64,000 bases of DNA, from positions 33,626 through 97,625 of the forward strand of contig NZ_STGF01000029.1 of assembly GCF_005222705.1 (NCBI RefSeq), read 5' to 3'. This document shows, piece by piece, positions 8,517 to 16,791 of the stretch; position 1 is the stretch's first letter; every line of letters begins with the position of its first letter. The stretch comes from Paenibacillus sp. SY21-1. Its GTDB lineage: Bacteria > Bacillota > Bacilli > Paenibacillales > Paenibacillaceae. The position numbers were made by a program, and so were the translations under genes. Below the pieces are notes generated by a model that searched no databases, was not told the DNA's origin, and was given only the letters and a program-made list of their open reading frames with translations.

Positions 8517-8560
8517 TTGTGAAATATTTCACATTCATATGAATCTAAGTATGATATATT
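8517..8560 (+). promoter_or_regulatory. Rex- or FNR-type operator overlapping a promoter
   Basis: TTGTGAAATATTTCACAT (8517-8534) is one mismatch from the Rex consensus TTGTGAAWWWWTTCACAA and also fits the FNR/CRP form TGTGA-N6-TCACA. TTCACA (8528-8533) with TATGAT (8550-8555) makes a 16-bp-spaced promoter overlapped by the site, which would suit a repressor such as Rex. If TATATT (8555-8560) is the -10 instead, the site is centred near -41.5, as for FNR activation. It should control the DoxX-like gene. Confidence 0.6.
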
Positions 8561-8613
8561 AAAGATGCAAGGAGAGAGTAATACGTAGCAACAGCAGAAG
8601 GGAAGAACGAATC

Positions 8614-8688
8614 ATGAAAAATTACAATCCAAAGCGTTCCTTGTTCAAGCGATCTAGTCTTTCAGAAAATACTATTGAATTGAATTAG
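8614..8688 (+). CDS. Possible 24-residue leader peptide
   Basis: An ATG preceded by GAAGGGAAG opens a short frame (MKNYNPKRSLF, then KRSSLSENTIELN) ending at TAG 8686-8688. It lies between the promoter and the DoxX-like gene. The peptide is basic and polar with no recognisable motif. It may be a translated leader or simply chance; only the position and the ribosome binding site support it. Confidence 0.25.
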   Translation: MKNYNPKRSLFKRSSLSENTIELN

Positions 8689-8719
8689 CGGGAAGAAAGC
8701 CTATCTTTTTAAAATATTA

Positions 8720-8735
8720 TGTGAAAAAAATCACA
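8720..8735 (+). promoter_or_regulatory. Second FNR/Rex-type box next to the DoxX start
   Basis: TGTGAAAAAAATCACA has the TGTGA-N6-TCACA form. It ends about seven bases before the ribosome binding site and would act as a roadblock or second operator. Confidence 0.5.
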
Positions 8736-8752
8736 ATAAATTGGAGATGATT

Positions 8753-9292
8753 ATGATGTTAGCATGGCTAAGAAATAATAAATATGTTGCAATGCTTATG
8801 GTCGTCGTTCGTGTCTACCTCGGTTACCAATGGATGGTAGGGGGCTGGCACAAATTGACGGGCGGGTTCGATGCCACAGGGTTCTTAACTAACGCAATCA
8901 ATAACCCGGTAGCCGATAAAACGACGAATGAATTGGTTTATCCGAACTTTGTATACTTTATCGAACACTTCGCGATTCCGAACGTAAAGCTCTTTAACAT
9001 CCTCATCCCAATCGGTGAATTTTTGGTAGGTGCCGGATTGATCCTTGGGGGATTAACGGCCGCGGCAGCTTTCTTCGGACTTTTGATGAATTTCATGTTT
9101 ATGTTCGCTGGAACATTAAATACCAACCCATGGCTTGTTCTTCTCGGAGGAGTTGTACTCGTTGCTGGCACTAACGCAGGACGGTATGGATTGGACTACT
9201 ACCTGCTTCCGCTATTGCGTAAAGGACTCAAGTTTAAAAAGCTTGAGGGGGGCGGAAAAATGACTCCAACGGGCACGGCAAAAGCCCACTAA
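8753..9292 (+). CDS. DoxX-family membrane protein
   Basis: The 179-residue protein has four hydrophobic segments: AMLMVVVRVYLGYQWMVGGW near the start, LFNILIPIGEFLVGAGLILG, AAAFFGLLMNFMFMFAG, and WLVLLGGVVLVAG. The RVYLGYQWMVGGWHKLTGGF and PIGEFLVGAGLILG signatures are those of the DoxX family, named for the membrane subunit of archaeal thiosulfate:quinone oxidoreductase and found in bacterial redox-stress proteins. The ATG at 8753 follows GGAG by six bases; ATG 8756 is equally possible. Two Rex/FNR-like boxes upstream suggest control by NADH/NAD ratio or oxygen limitation. A long hairpin terminator follows, so it is monocistronic. The exact substrate is unknown. Confidence 0.82.
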   Translation: MMLAWLRNNKYVAMLMVVVRVYLGYQWMVGGWHKLTGGFDATGFLTNAINNPVADKTTNELVYPNFVYFIEHFAIPNVKLFNILIPIGEFLVGAGLILGGLTAAAAFFGLLMNFMFMFAGTLNTNPWLVLLGGVVLVAGTNAGRYGLDYYLLPLLRKGLKFKKLEGGGKMTPTGTAKAH

Positions 9293-9341
9293 CTCATTTG
9301 CTTCAAGCAACAAACGAACCTCCTCGTGTGATCTGATATGC

Positions 9342-9403
9342 TCCCATCATAGTAGACAGTAGAAACAACAAAACTTCTACTGCTATCATGATGGGAATTT
9401 TTT
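9342..9403 (+). terminator. Long intrinsic terminator after the DoxX-like gene
   Basis: TCCCATCAT and AGTAG..AGTAGAA pair with TTCTACTGCT and ATGATGGGA, then TTTTTT. Confidence 0.8.
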
Positions 9404-9569
9404 GATGTCGAAAAGCAGTCCAGATTCAGTGTGAGGGGACGGAGGCTAGCCTCCTCCTCCTCGAGTTCTACCCGTTTCATTCTCAAAGTTACATCTACAT
9501 GATCCATATCTTACAAATATCGCTAAGCTTCTGGCCTCGCGGCATTTAGGCTCAAAAGGGAAAGGAGTT

Positions 9570-10328
9570 TCAATAAGAAACGATTTCGCCGTCTTCAGGA
9601 GCACAAACCGAATCTTCAAGGTGTTGTTCCTTTAGAAACTGCTTAAGCTGGTTTCGGCTCAATCTACAGTGGTTGATGGTATTCAGATGTACGGCAAGGA
9701 GCTTGGTCCTGGGGGACAACCGGGCTATGCGAGCGACATCTTCATGTCTCATGGTGATAACGGCTCCCCATATCATCTCCGCTTCCCCTGTATTCAAGAT
9801 AGCAACATCTGGACTGTACTTGCGAAAAGCAGCTTCAATACCAGGTGTATAAATACAATCCCCAACGATATAAATAGAGCCTTCGTTTACTGTATTTAAG
9901 ATAAAACCGGAAACCGGCCCGAGTAACTTGCGAGAAAATCCAAGTGCATGTTGCCCGGGAATTCGATTCATCTGAATGCCTTCCCACTCAAATGATTGAT
10001 TGACTGATATGGCTCTCAAGAACCCAGCAGATTGCACAGGAGCTTGGTCTCGAGGCTGACAAAATACAGGTATATTTTTGTTGAGAATGGAAATAGCCTT
10101 TTTATCCCAATGATCAAAGTGACGATGTGTCAACAAAATAGCATCCACATCCTCAAAAACGCGGAGCGGAACAGGCAAAGGGGTTAATGGATTCCTACGA
10201 TAATTTCGAGTTAAAGGCACAGGTGAAAGCTTGGCGACATCACTCAACATCGGATCAATCAGTATACGTTTACCGTTTATGGTTAGAATTGATGTTGCGT
10301 GCCGGATATGTTGTATTGAAAGGGGCAT
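9570..10328 (-). CDS. MBL-fold metallo-hydrolase (UlaG-like)
   Basis: This 252-residue metallo-beta-lactamase-fold protein contains the zinc motif LLTHRHFDHW (HxHxDH), an earlier metal-fold segment ILIDPML, the later ligands GQHALG and IVGDCIYT, and a C-terminal LAVHLNTINH. The layout resembles UlaG or YtkL-like hydrolases rather than antibiotic-degrading enzymes. The ATG (10326-10328) follows GAGGAG nine bases upstream; a TTG three codons earlier overlaps that site. It is transcribed against the DoxX-like gene and convergent with it. The substrate cannot be predicted. Confidence 0.82.
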   Translation of the reverse strand: MPLSIQHIRHATSILTINGKRILIDPMLSDVAKLSPVPLTRNYRRNPLTPLPVPLRVFEDVDAILLTHRHFDHWDKKAISILNKNIPVFCQPRDQAPVQSAGFLRAISVNQSFEWEGIQMNRIPGQHALGFSRKLLGPVSGFILNTVNEGSIYIVGDCIYTPGIEAAFRKYSPDVAILNTGEAEMIWGAVITMRHEDVARIARLSPRTKLLAVHLNTINHCRLSRNQLKQFLKEQHLEDSVCAPEDGEIVSY

Positions 10329-10530
10329 ACTGGACAACTCCTCAAATTTATTTGCAACCCTTCCAACTTACATGATGCGTAGTTGAGCTAAAAGCGTATT
10401 TCCCCGGAGATTCCGCAAATTAAAAGTCGATAAACGGTGTGCGAATTTTGGAAAGAACCAAAACGCCGTTGTCGTTCAGAAGGTTGATAGTTAAGAGAGA
10501 CTATTATATTTCCAACTACTTTTGAAGGGG

Positions 10531-11349
10531 TTAAAAGGCAATAACCACATCCCCTCTTTTGCGTTCCGTATCCACGTAGGCGTGCGCGTCGTCCGGAATT
10601 TGCTCCAGCGTGTATTCGCGATCAATGTTCGCGCGGAGTTTCCCTGCATTGTAGAGCCCGATTATATCATGAAGGTTAGCCTTGTTCTGCATGAGTCCGG
10701 CCGTTGCGAATTTGGCTTTGCGGCCTCTCGAAAAGGAAGATAGGAGAACGGCGAATAAGATCGATAGGGATGGGACGGTGGATAGATAGACGCCGCTGCC
10801 GGAGAGTGATCCCTTGCATTCGCGAAATGTCCGTTTGCCGACCGCGTCGAAGATCACGTCGTACGTCAGGCCGTTCCGCGTAAAATCCCCTCGGATGTAA
10901 TCGATGACGGCGTCGGCTCCGTTTGCGGACACCAGCTCCGAGTTTGCGCCGCTGCATACGCCAGTTACTTCCGCGCCAAACGTTTTTGCGATCTGTACGG
11001 CCGCCAGTCCGACTGCCCCGGATGCTCCAATGACCAGCACCTTTTGGTCTGGCTTTAGCCGTGCCTTATCGCGCAGAAAGGTTAGTGCCGTAGGAGTAAC
11101 GTCGCAGTTCGCGGCGGCTTCCGCAAACATCATGCTGTCCGGCACTAACGCAAGCGGCTTGATTCCGGCAGGCAAATATATTCGGCGTGAGCGCCGGAAG
11201 TAGCCGCGCTAATACCGAATACCCGATCTCTGATGCGAAGTGGCTTTTATGCGAATGCGCACTTCATCATTACCCGGCTCCGGCATAGCGACTTCCTGTA
11301 ACTGCAAGACGTCCGGCGTACCGTAACGGGTACAACTTATCGCCTTCAT
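10531..11349 (-). pseudogene. Broken zinc-free MDR dehydrogenase (quinone oxidoreductase-like)
   Basis: The gene starts at ATG 11347-11349 behind GAGGAGGAATAAAA and encodes a normal N-terminus (MKAISCTRYGTPDVLQLQE, then IKATSHQ). The frame then stops after about 45 codons. A second frame carries VFGISAATSGAHAEYICLPE, and a third continues with the Rossmann domain (VLVIGASGAVGLAAVQIAK) to the end at 10531. About 50 residues of the catalytic domain between IKAT and VFGIS, including the usual GxELAG segment, appear deleted, and a frameshift follows CLPE. The family oxidises or reduces small carbonyls with NADPH. The remaining 214-codon C-terminal frame is unlikely to be active. It is the last gene behind the XRE regulator. 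Confidence 0.75.
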
Positions 11350-11351
11350 TT

Positions 11352-11567
11352 TTATTCCTCCTCAAGATAAAAAACGTCCTCCAGCGCTACGCCAAAAGCG
11401 CGCGCGATTCGAAAAGCTAGTTCCAGCGAAGGCGAATAATTGCCCTTCTCGATGGTGACGATGGTCTGGCGCGTGACGCCGACCAAATCTGCGAGCTGCT
11501 GCTGCGTCATTTCGTTCTGGTTGAATCGAAGCTTACGCACATGATTGCCAATTAGACTTTTACCCAT
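11352..11567 (-). CDS. Short XRE-family HTH regulator
   Basis: The 71-residue protein is almost only a Cro/CI helix-turn-helix: MTQQQLADLVGVTRQTIVTIEKG is the core, followed by YSPSLELAFRIARAFGVALEDVFYLEE. It resembles stand-alone regulators of the YozG/YgzD type. The ATG at 11567 has AGGGGAG upstream and overlaps the last codon of the membrane protein gene before it. Three genes (membrane protein, regulator, dehydrogenase remnant) are thus in one operon. It probably represses its own promoter. Confidence 0.85.
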   Translation of the reverse strand: MGKSLIGNHVRKLRFNQNEMTQQQLADLVGVTRQTIVTIEKGNYSPSLELAFRIARAFGVALEDVFYLEEE

Positions 11568-11568
11568 G

Positions 11569-11802
11569 TCAGACTCCCCTGCGATCGTAATAAAGCTGCG
11601 CAATATATCCGGCAATTGCCGACAGGAAAGCGAAGCCGATAAAAATAACAAATATCGTATTTGGCGTCATGCCGAGCGCGAGGGAGCCCATAGCCATCAC
11701 GGCACCTGCGCTGAACACGAAGTGGGTGACCCGGGTAGCCTTCAAATGGATCAGCTTGTCGAGCTCGTCGGCGAAGGACGGTTCATCCTCGTTCGTCGCC
11801 AT
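11569..11802 (-). CDS. Small two-helix membrane protein
   Basis: The 77-residue protein has a charged N-terminal part (MATNEDEPSFADELDKL) and two predicted membrane helices (VTHFVFSAGAVMAMGSLALGM and TIFVIFIGFAFLSAIAGYIA). Small membrane proteins paired with a YozG-like XRE regulator are frequent in Bacillota, where the regulator may be controlled through the membrane partner. The ribosome binding site is weak at this ATG. No family name can be given. Confidence 0.6.
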   Translation of the reverse strand: MATNEDEPSFADELDKLIHLKATRVTHFVFSAGAVMAMGSLALGMTPNTIFVIFIGFAFLSAIAGYIAQLYYDRRGV

Positions 11803-11939
11803 TCGGTTAATGATGGAGAGAACGCCTCCTCATAGCTTTTTTTGTATGGTTCGATATACATAATGTAAAATAAACCATACACTAAGTCATATGTCTTTTA
11901 CTTTCCACCAAACATGGGTGTCATATTCAGGTCTATAAC

Positions 11940-12524
11940 CTAATTTCTAAAACCATTCAGCATATTAGAGATAATGATCTTAATGTCCGCTAATGCTTGC
12001 TCATAGTCCGGCTTTTGTGCAATCCAGAGCGCCGCTTCATTCAAGGCGCCGGATATGCAATGGGTCATCGCTTCGATCGAACCCTGTTTGAGGCATCCCT
12101 GCTCTTCCATGATTTGCAGTTGTCCCTTCAGTAAGCGCATGGAGTTATGCTCGTCCATTATGCGCCAAGTCTCGAAACCGAGTACCGCGGGGCCATCAAC
12201 AAGTAAAATCCGCTTGTTTTTGGGCTCAACTGCTGCAGCTACGAATGCAAGACACCCAAGCAGCAGTTGTTCCCATAGCTCTTCACTTTGTGCTGCTTCC
12301 GCTTCAATTCTTTCTGCCACATCCTTCTGAACCGACTCCAATACAACATGAAAGAGACCTTTTTTATTTTTAAAATGATGATAAAGCGCTCCTCGTGTTA
12401 GCCCCGATGCCTTGGCAATATCCTCTAAAGCAGAGTCCGCATACCCGTGTTCGGTAAAATAATCTCTGGCAACTTCTATCAACCTGTTAATGGTTTCATT
12501 CGTTTCTACTTTGTTTTTTCGCAT
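11940..12524 (-). CDS. TetR/AcrR-family transcriptional regulator
   Basis: The protein (194 residues from ATG 12524, or 207 from GTG 12563) has a TetR helix-turn-helix near the start: INRLIEVARDYFTEHGYADSALEDIAKASGLTRG in two stretches, then ALYHHFKNKKGLF, the family signature. The remainder is an all-helical ligand-binding and dimerisation domain. I prefer the ATG at 12524 because AGGAG lies before it and no site precedes the GTG. A VOC-fold gene lies upstream on the same strand; a perfect palindrome in front of that gene (13146-13166) is the likely operator. Confidence 0.86.
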   Translation of the reverse strand: MRKNKVETNETINRLIEVARDYFTEHGYADSALEDIAKASGLTRGALYHHFKNKKGLFHVVLESVQKDVAERIEAEAAQSEELWEQLLLGCLAFVAAAVEPKNKRILLVDGPAVLGFETWRIMDEHNSMRLLKGQLQIMEEQGCLKQGSIEAMTHCISGALNEAALWIAQKPDYEQALADIKIIISNMLNGFRN

Positions 12525-12679
12525 AAAACGGATTATCTCCTGTCTTAATCCCTTATTACTCACACATCAGGCTAATTTTAAAGGCTCTTCCCAAATACAA
12601 GTGTCTCGGCATCTCCTGATTTCGTTTATCATTTTTCATTGTATCGTGTCGCTCATTCTAATTTACCATGAGTATTACT

Positions 12680-13105
12680 TTACCATACCTTTTCTGCATA
12701 GTTACTGCTCTCTGTTTCTGACGGAGGGATAATTTGTATAATATCCAGCAACACGCCATTGGGATCGCTGGTTATGAAATGCCTCTGCCCAAATTCTTCA
12801 TTGCGAATATCGAGCTGCAGGGGGAGCTTCTCATCCACAATAAGTCTTTTATACTCTGAATCCACATCATCTACTTCAAAATTTAGAATCAAACCCTGGA
12901 CTTTCTTTTGGTATAAAGGGGGTATGGTAGGGTGCGAGGCATCCAAGAGAGCTAACTCATAAGAAGTTCTACCAGCTGTCGATTTGAGACTCACATACCA
13001 ATCTGCTTCATATACCGGTTCAAATCCAAAATGTGTCGAATAGAAGGTTGAACTCAAGGCAACCTTATCCGTCAATATAACAGGGTAAAAACTTTTAGTA
13101 ATCAT
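12680..13105 (-). CDS. VOC-family protein (glyoxalase/bleomycin-resistance fold)
   Basis: The 141-residue protein has the paired beta-alpha-beta-beta-beta modules of the vicinal oxygen chelate superfamily: FYPVILTDKVALSSTFYSTHFGFEP in the first half and FEVDDVDSEYKRLI..., FITSDPNGVLLDIIQ in the second. Members are metal enzymes that open or isomerise small substrates, or that bind antibiotics. The ATG at 13105 follows AAGGGG by ten bases. It precedes the TetR gene on the same strand with an ACATACAT palindrome upstream, so it is probably the regulated target. The substrate is unknown. Confidence 0.8.
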   Translation of the reverse strand: MITKSFYPVILTDKVALSSTFYSTHFGFEPVYEADWYVSLKSTAGRTSYELALLDASHPTIPPLYQKKVQGLILNFEVDDVDSEYKRLIVDEKLPLQLDIRNEEFGQRHFITSDPNGVLLDIIQIIPPSETESSNYAEKVW

Positions 13106-13145
13106 CGGCAAACATCCCCTTTATCCATCATTTAAAACCATATTA

Positions 13146-13166
13146 ACATACATACAGAATGTATGT
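13146..13166. promoter_or_regulatory. Perfect palindrome, likely TetR operator
   Basis: ACATACAT (13146-13153) and ATGTATGT (13159-13166) are exact inverted repeats around ACAGA, 40 bases upstream of the VOC gene. Size and form fit a TetR-family operator. Confidence 0.6.
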
Positions 13167-13572
13167 AAATAAGATGGCTTTATTATGCGAATGCGTATTG
13201 GTCAAAGAAGCTTGTACATGAAATAAAATTCTCCATATGATTTCAATATCCAACTAAGGTGAATAGTGGTGTTTATCGTTATACTGCGCATCCGCCCAAT
13301 CTGCGAGAGGGTGCGTATTTATTGCGCATACCTGAATTTGGAAATATAATAATTTTTATAGACCTTATTAGGAAACCCATACTATTCTAGACGTCTATTC
13401 AAAGGGGCTTTAAGGCAGGATAAATGCAAGTCTATAGATTAAGAGAGGGAATAACTAAAGTGTCAAATTAATGGTTAACATACTATCACAACAAAAGTGA
13501 CAAACTCGTCGGCATGGACGGAAATCATCATGAGCATTTTCATTTCAGAGATAATCATACTGGAGGTGGCTT
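13167..13572. other. Intergenic stretch without recognised gene
   Basis: This 400-base region separates the leftward TetR/VOC pair from the rightward GNAT gene. I see no open frame with a ribosome binding site and no clear terminator. It should hold promoters for both directions. Confidence 0.5.
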
Positions 13573-14049
13573 ATGAACATTAGAAAAGCGAGTATGGGTG
13601 ATATTGAATCGTTGATTTTAATGCGATGGGAATTTACGCTTGAATATCAACCGAATGTAAGTGATCATTTTGAGCTTTTTGCAACGGAGTGCCGTGTTTT
13701 TCTTGAACAGGCGTTAAGCGGAGACCGCTGGCATATCTGGATTGCGGAGACTGAAGGTGTGATTGCATCTCATATTTATATCCAATTAATTGACAAAGTG
13801 CCGCGCCCGGGACGTATAACGTATCCTTTTGCCTATATGACCAATGTCTACACCGATACAGCTTACCGGTCACGGGGCATTGGTACCCAACTGCTTGAGG
13901 CAGTTCAGAAGTGGGCGGCGGAGAGCAAATTTGAATTTATCATCGTATGGCCGAGCGAGAACAGCAGGGAGTTTTATATGCGCAATGGATATAAGATCTG
14001 CAATGATCCGATGGAGTTGCAGCTAAATCCAGGAATGACAAGGAGATGA
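13573..14049 (+). CDS. GNAT-family N-acetyltransferase
   Basis: The 158-residue protein has the GNAT fold: MNIRKASMGDIESLILMR at the start, MTNVYTDTAYRSRGIGTQLLEA (the acetyl-CoA-binding motif A, R/Q-x-x-G-x-G/A as RSRGIG), and FYMRNGYK near the end. It transfers an acetyl group from acetyl-CoA to an amine on an unknown small molecule or protein. A GGAGG site precedes the ATG. The downstream DUF1232 gene starts five bases after its stop codon, so the two are co-transcribed. Confidence 0.85.
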   Translation: MNIRKASMGDIESLILMRWEFTLEYQPNVSDHFELFATECRVFLEQALSGDRWHIWIAETEGVIASHIYIQLIDKVPRPGRITYPFAYMTNVYTDTAYRSRGIGTQLLEAVQKWAAESKFEFIIVWPSENSREFYMRNGYKICNDPMELQLNPGMTRR

Positions 14050-14054
14050 ATGGA

Positions 14055-14447
14055 ATGTCAGAGAAGGACACAGAATTAAATGAAAAGTATTCCGATGAAT
14101 CGTTCTGGGAGAAAATGAAGAATTTTGCAAAAAAAGCTGGTTGCAAGGTGGTTTATGCTGCCTTATTGCTATATTTTGCTTTGCAAAACCCCCAAACGCC
14201 AGCTTGGGCCAAAACGGTAATTATTGGGGCGCTTGCTTATTTTATTTCCCCCATTGATGCAATTCCAGACGTAACCCCAATTGTAGGGTTCAGTGATGAT
14301 TTAGGCGCACTGGCAGCAGCTTTGGGTGTCGTTGCCGTTTTTATTGATGAAGAGGTCAAAGAGAAAGCAAGGGCAAAACTTTCGGATTGGTTCGGCACCG
14401 ATAGCCTCGATGATATTGCAGATATTGATGAAAAAATGGGTAAATAA
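14055..14447 (+). CDS. DUF1232 (YkvA-like) membrane protein
   Basis: The 130-residue protein has a charged N-terminal region, then membrane segments around VVYAALLLYFALQNPQTPAWAK and the hallmark ALAYFISPIDAIPDVTPIVGFSDDLGAL, which defines DUF1232. A charged tail follows. The molecular role of the family is unknown. I take ATG 14055, which has AAGGAG nine bases upstream; an in-frame ATG at 14046 overlaps the GNAT stop codon and is too close to that site. Confidence 0.85.
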   Translation: MSEKDTELNEKYSDESFWEKMKNFAKKAGCKVVYAALLLYFALQNPQTPAWAKTVIIGALAYFISPIDAIPDVTPIVGFSDDLGALAAALGVVAVFIDEEVKEKARAKLSDWFGTDSLDDIADIDEKMGK

Positions 14448-14568
14448 ACGACCGTGCATCCTTTGTGGGGCAACCAATAGAGGCTGTCTTTATTTCATTT
14501 TAAATAAACAAATTTAAGCGCGCTATATTTTCACATGGACTCATTGTTAAAAGTAATCAGTCTTATAG

Positions 14569-14730
14569 GCGTTTACCCCCGGCTTCATTGTTTATTCATC
14601 CCCGAGTCTGGCGGCCGAAGTTGTCGCGTATGGACATGCTTATCACACCCACCCCAAAGCTTCCGTTCAAAAGTCGGCTAAGAAATTAGTAAAAGCGGCC
14701 GAAACAAACGGGATTTCTAAGGAATTATGA
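14569..14730 (+). pseudogene. Possible gene remnant
   Basis: Between the DUF1232 and flavoprotein genes an open frame without start codon reads VAYGHAYHTHPKASVQKSAK and onward to TGA at 14728-14730, with protein-like composition. It is preceded by a stop at 14566. It may be the 3' end of a decayed gene. I do not recognise it, and the rest of 14448-14814 shows nothing else. Confidence 0.25.
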
Positions 14731-14814
14731 AGGCAGACAAACGAATCTCTCTAAGTTAAACTGGATACTAGTAGAAAACTAGCGGACTATTACCTGCAAG
14801 GGGGCCGGGGCAAG

Positions 14815-16080
14815 ATGAAATACGAACGAAATTGGGCAGGCAATTACAGTTATAGCGCAGCGGAATGTCATAGGCCGGAGCGTCTGGATGACGTTCAAGA
14901 GCTGGTAGCCGCAAGCCAGACCATTAAAGTACTGGGCTCGCGCCACTCCTTTAACGGCATAGCGGACACGACCGTTTCCCACTTATCCTTGGAGCGAATG
15001 GACCGCGTCGTATCGCTGGACCGCAATCAGCATCGCGTCACCGTTGAAGGCGGTATAAGGTATGGGGAGCTGTGCAGCTATTTGAATGACAACGGATTCG
15101 CTTTGCATAACCTTGCCTCGCTGCCGCATATTACGGTGGCAGGAGCCGTAGCGACGGCTACTCATGGCTCGGGGGATAACAATGGAAACCTGGCGACTGT
15201 GGTACAAAGCATTGAGGTTGTCAAAGCAAACGGAGAGATTGAAGTGTTTTCGCGCGACGATCTTAGCGGCGAGTTTGCAGGCGCAGTCGTCGGATTAGGA
15301 GCGTTAGGCGTTGTCACGAAGCTGACTTTGGATATAGTGCCTGCATTCGACATGACGCAGCACGTCTATGAAGGTTTACCGCTTGTTGAGCTAGAAGAAG
15401 GTTTGGACGCCATCGTTTCCTCCGGGTACAGTGTCAGCCTATTTACGGATTGGACGTCTCCGGCTTTTAATCAGGTATGGCTTAAGCAGGCGGCGCATCC
15501 AAATACCGGGTCCGTCGCTATAGAGACATCCCATTTTTATGGAGCGGCGCTCTCCGACATTAAGCTTCATCCTGTTCCCGGTTACGCTGCGGACAATTGC
15601 AGCGAACAGTGCGGGATAGCGGGACCATGGCATGAGCGTCTTCCGCATTTCCGCTTGGACTTTACGCCTAGCGCCGGAGAGGAGCTGCAGAGCGAATATT
15701 TTGTGGCGCGCGATGACGCTTACAAGGCATTGGCGGCGCTTGACGGTATTCGTGATGCAATAGCCCCTCTATTGTTCGTATCGGAGGTCCGGACGATCGC
15801 TGCCGACCAGCTGTGGCTCAGTCCATGCTACGGCCAACCGTCGGTTGGTATCCATTTTACATGGAAGCCTGATTGGGAGTCGGTTCGCCAGGTGCTGCCG
15901 TTGATTGAAGCCCGGCTTGAGCCGTTTGGAGCCAGACCGCATTGGGGGAAGCTGTTTGCCATAAGCCCTGCCAAAGTGCAAGCGTTGTATGCCAGGCTTC
16001 CGGAATTCAGAGAGCTGGCTAAGCGCTGCGATCCGCACGGCAAGTTCCGGAATAAATTTCTGGAGACATATGTATTCTGA
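14815..16080 (+). CDS. FAD-dependent alditol/xylitol oxidase-like protein
   Basis: The 421-residue protein has an N-terminal FAD-binding type 4 domain with LGSRHSFNGIADT (His-44 aligns with the histidine that binds FAD covalently in this family), LPHITVAGAVATATHGSG, and GLGALGVVTKLTL. The C-terminal half is the D-arabinono-1,4-lactone oxidase (ALO) domain and ends with the expected RCDPHGKFRNKFLE. This combination matches bacterial alditol oxidases, which oxidise sugar alcohols at C1 using oxygen and release hydrogen peroxide. The protein is cytosolic with no signal. It stands alone and is followed by a terminator. Confidence 0.85.
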   Translation: MKYERNWAGNYSYSAAECHRPERLDDVQELVAASQTIKVLGSRHSFNGIADTTVSHLSLERMDRVVSLDRNQHRVTVEGGIRYGELCSYLNDNGFALHNLASLPHITVAGAVATATHGSGDNNGNLATVVQSIEVVKANGEIEVFSRDDLSGEFAGAVVGLGALGVVTKLTLDIVPAFDMTQHVYEGLPLVELEEGLDAIVSSGYSVSLFTDWTSPAFNQVWLKQAAHPNTGSVAIETSHFYGAALSDIKLHPVPGYAADNCSEQCGIAGPWHERLPHFRLDFTPSAGEELQSEYFVARDDAYKALAALDGIRDAIAPLLFVSEVRTIAADQLWLSPCYGQPSVGIHFTWKPDWESVRQVLPLIEARLEPFGARPHWGKLFAISPAKVQALYARLPEFRELAKRCDPHGKFRNKFLETYVF

Positions 16081-16220
16081 CCAGATAAAGGTAACCAAGC
16101 GGGAGCAGGGAATAAGAATGGGTGCCATCAAAGCTTAACCTACTTGGCATGACACAGCAGGAATGACTGAACCTGTGCATAAAGCTTTGTTTTGTGAGCA
16201 GGAATTGCGACAGCAACCGA

Positions 16221-16252
16221 AAAAGTCTACTCCACGCAGAAGTAGGCTTTTT
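16221..16252 (+). terminator. Intrinsic terminator downstream of the oxidase
   Basis: AAAGTCTAC pairs with GTAGGCTTT (one G-T pair), followed by T residues; it lies 140 bases after the stop codon. Confidence 0.65.
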
Positions 16253-16278
16253 TCAAATACATGCATGTATCCGTTTTT

Positions 16279-16356
16279 CACTTATAATCACTTTCTAGTT
16301 CAATGTGAAACGTTAGCTTTGGCGACAGCGGCAGGCATAAGCCGTTTATGCTTGCA
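16279..16356 (+). repeat. Dispersed intergenic repeat, copy 2 (diverged)
   Basis: It shares TTCAA.G.GAAACGTTAGC, the GCGACAG.GG.AG centre and GCCGTTTATGCTTGC with copies 1 and 3. The hairpin arms are GCATAA (16335-16340) and TTATGC (16346-16351): the G-C pair of copy 1 is replaced by A-T on both sides. The rest of 16081-16595 shows only a terminator and no gene. Confidence 0.55.
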
Positions 16357-16595
16357 TGGTGTAAGGGTCAGCCTAGATTGCTGCTTGAAAGCCTGGAATA
16401 AACCGTTGTTGTGCTGCTTGTAAACCGCGGCTTCTCTAGTAAAGAAATGTTTAAATTTTTGAGCAGACGTATACCATAAGCCGCCAGTTTGTGAGAGAAT
16501 ATATTTGCAGAATCGACATTTTTTTCATCTGCGGGAGCGATTGGATTTCGAAAGAGATTAGCGCAGTTTATGGTATAAAAGGGGATGAATTCACA

Positions 16596-16781
16596 ATGGC
16601 AGCAAATTGGTGGCTTGCGCTTATTATTATGGTCGTGCTAAACGGCATTCTGGTGTGGACCTTGTTTACCTCCATGGAGCCTTTAAGCCGCAAGGCGAAG
16701 CAGTGGTTTTTTATTGTAGTAAACGGAGTCGGGCTGATACTTGCCGTCTCTCAATTTTTCTGGATGGATTTTTCGAGTTAG
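16596..16781 (+). CDS. Small two-helix membrane protein
   Basis: The 61-residue product is nearly all hydrophobic: WWLALIIMVVLNGILVWTLF, a short basic loop (SRKAKQW), then FFIVVNGVGLILAVSQFFW. It has two transmembrane helices joined by a positive loop. The ATG follows AAAAGGGGATG by about ten bases; a longer frame from 16491 lacks a site. I do not recognise a family. It ends 11 bases before the promoter of the next unit. Confidence 0.6.
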   Translation: MAANWWLALIIMVVLNGILVWTLFTSMEPLSRKAKQWFFIVVNGVGLILAVSQFFWMDFSS

Positions 16782-16791
16782 CGTAAAAGCA

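Noticed and set aside
8359..8562. 67-codon frame upstream of the DoxX-like gene
   Set aside because: It has no ribosome binding site and runs across the promoter and operator.
9570..10328. Beta-lactamase resistance gene
   Set aside because: The fold and HxHxDH motif are those of general MBL hydrolases; there is no signal peptide and the layout is UlaG-like.
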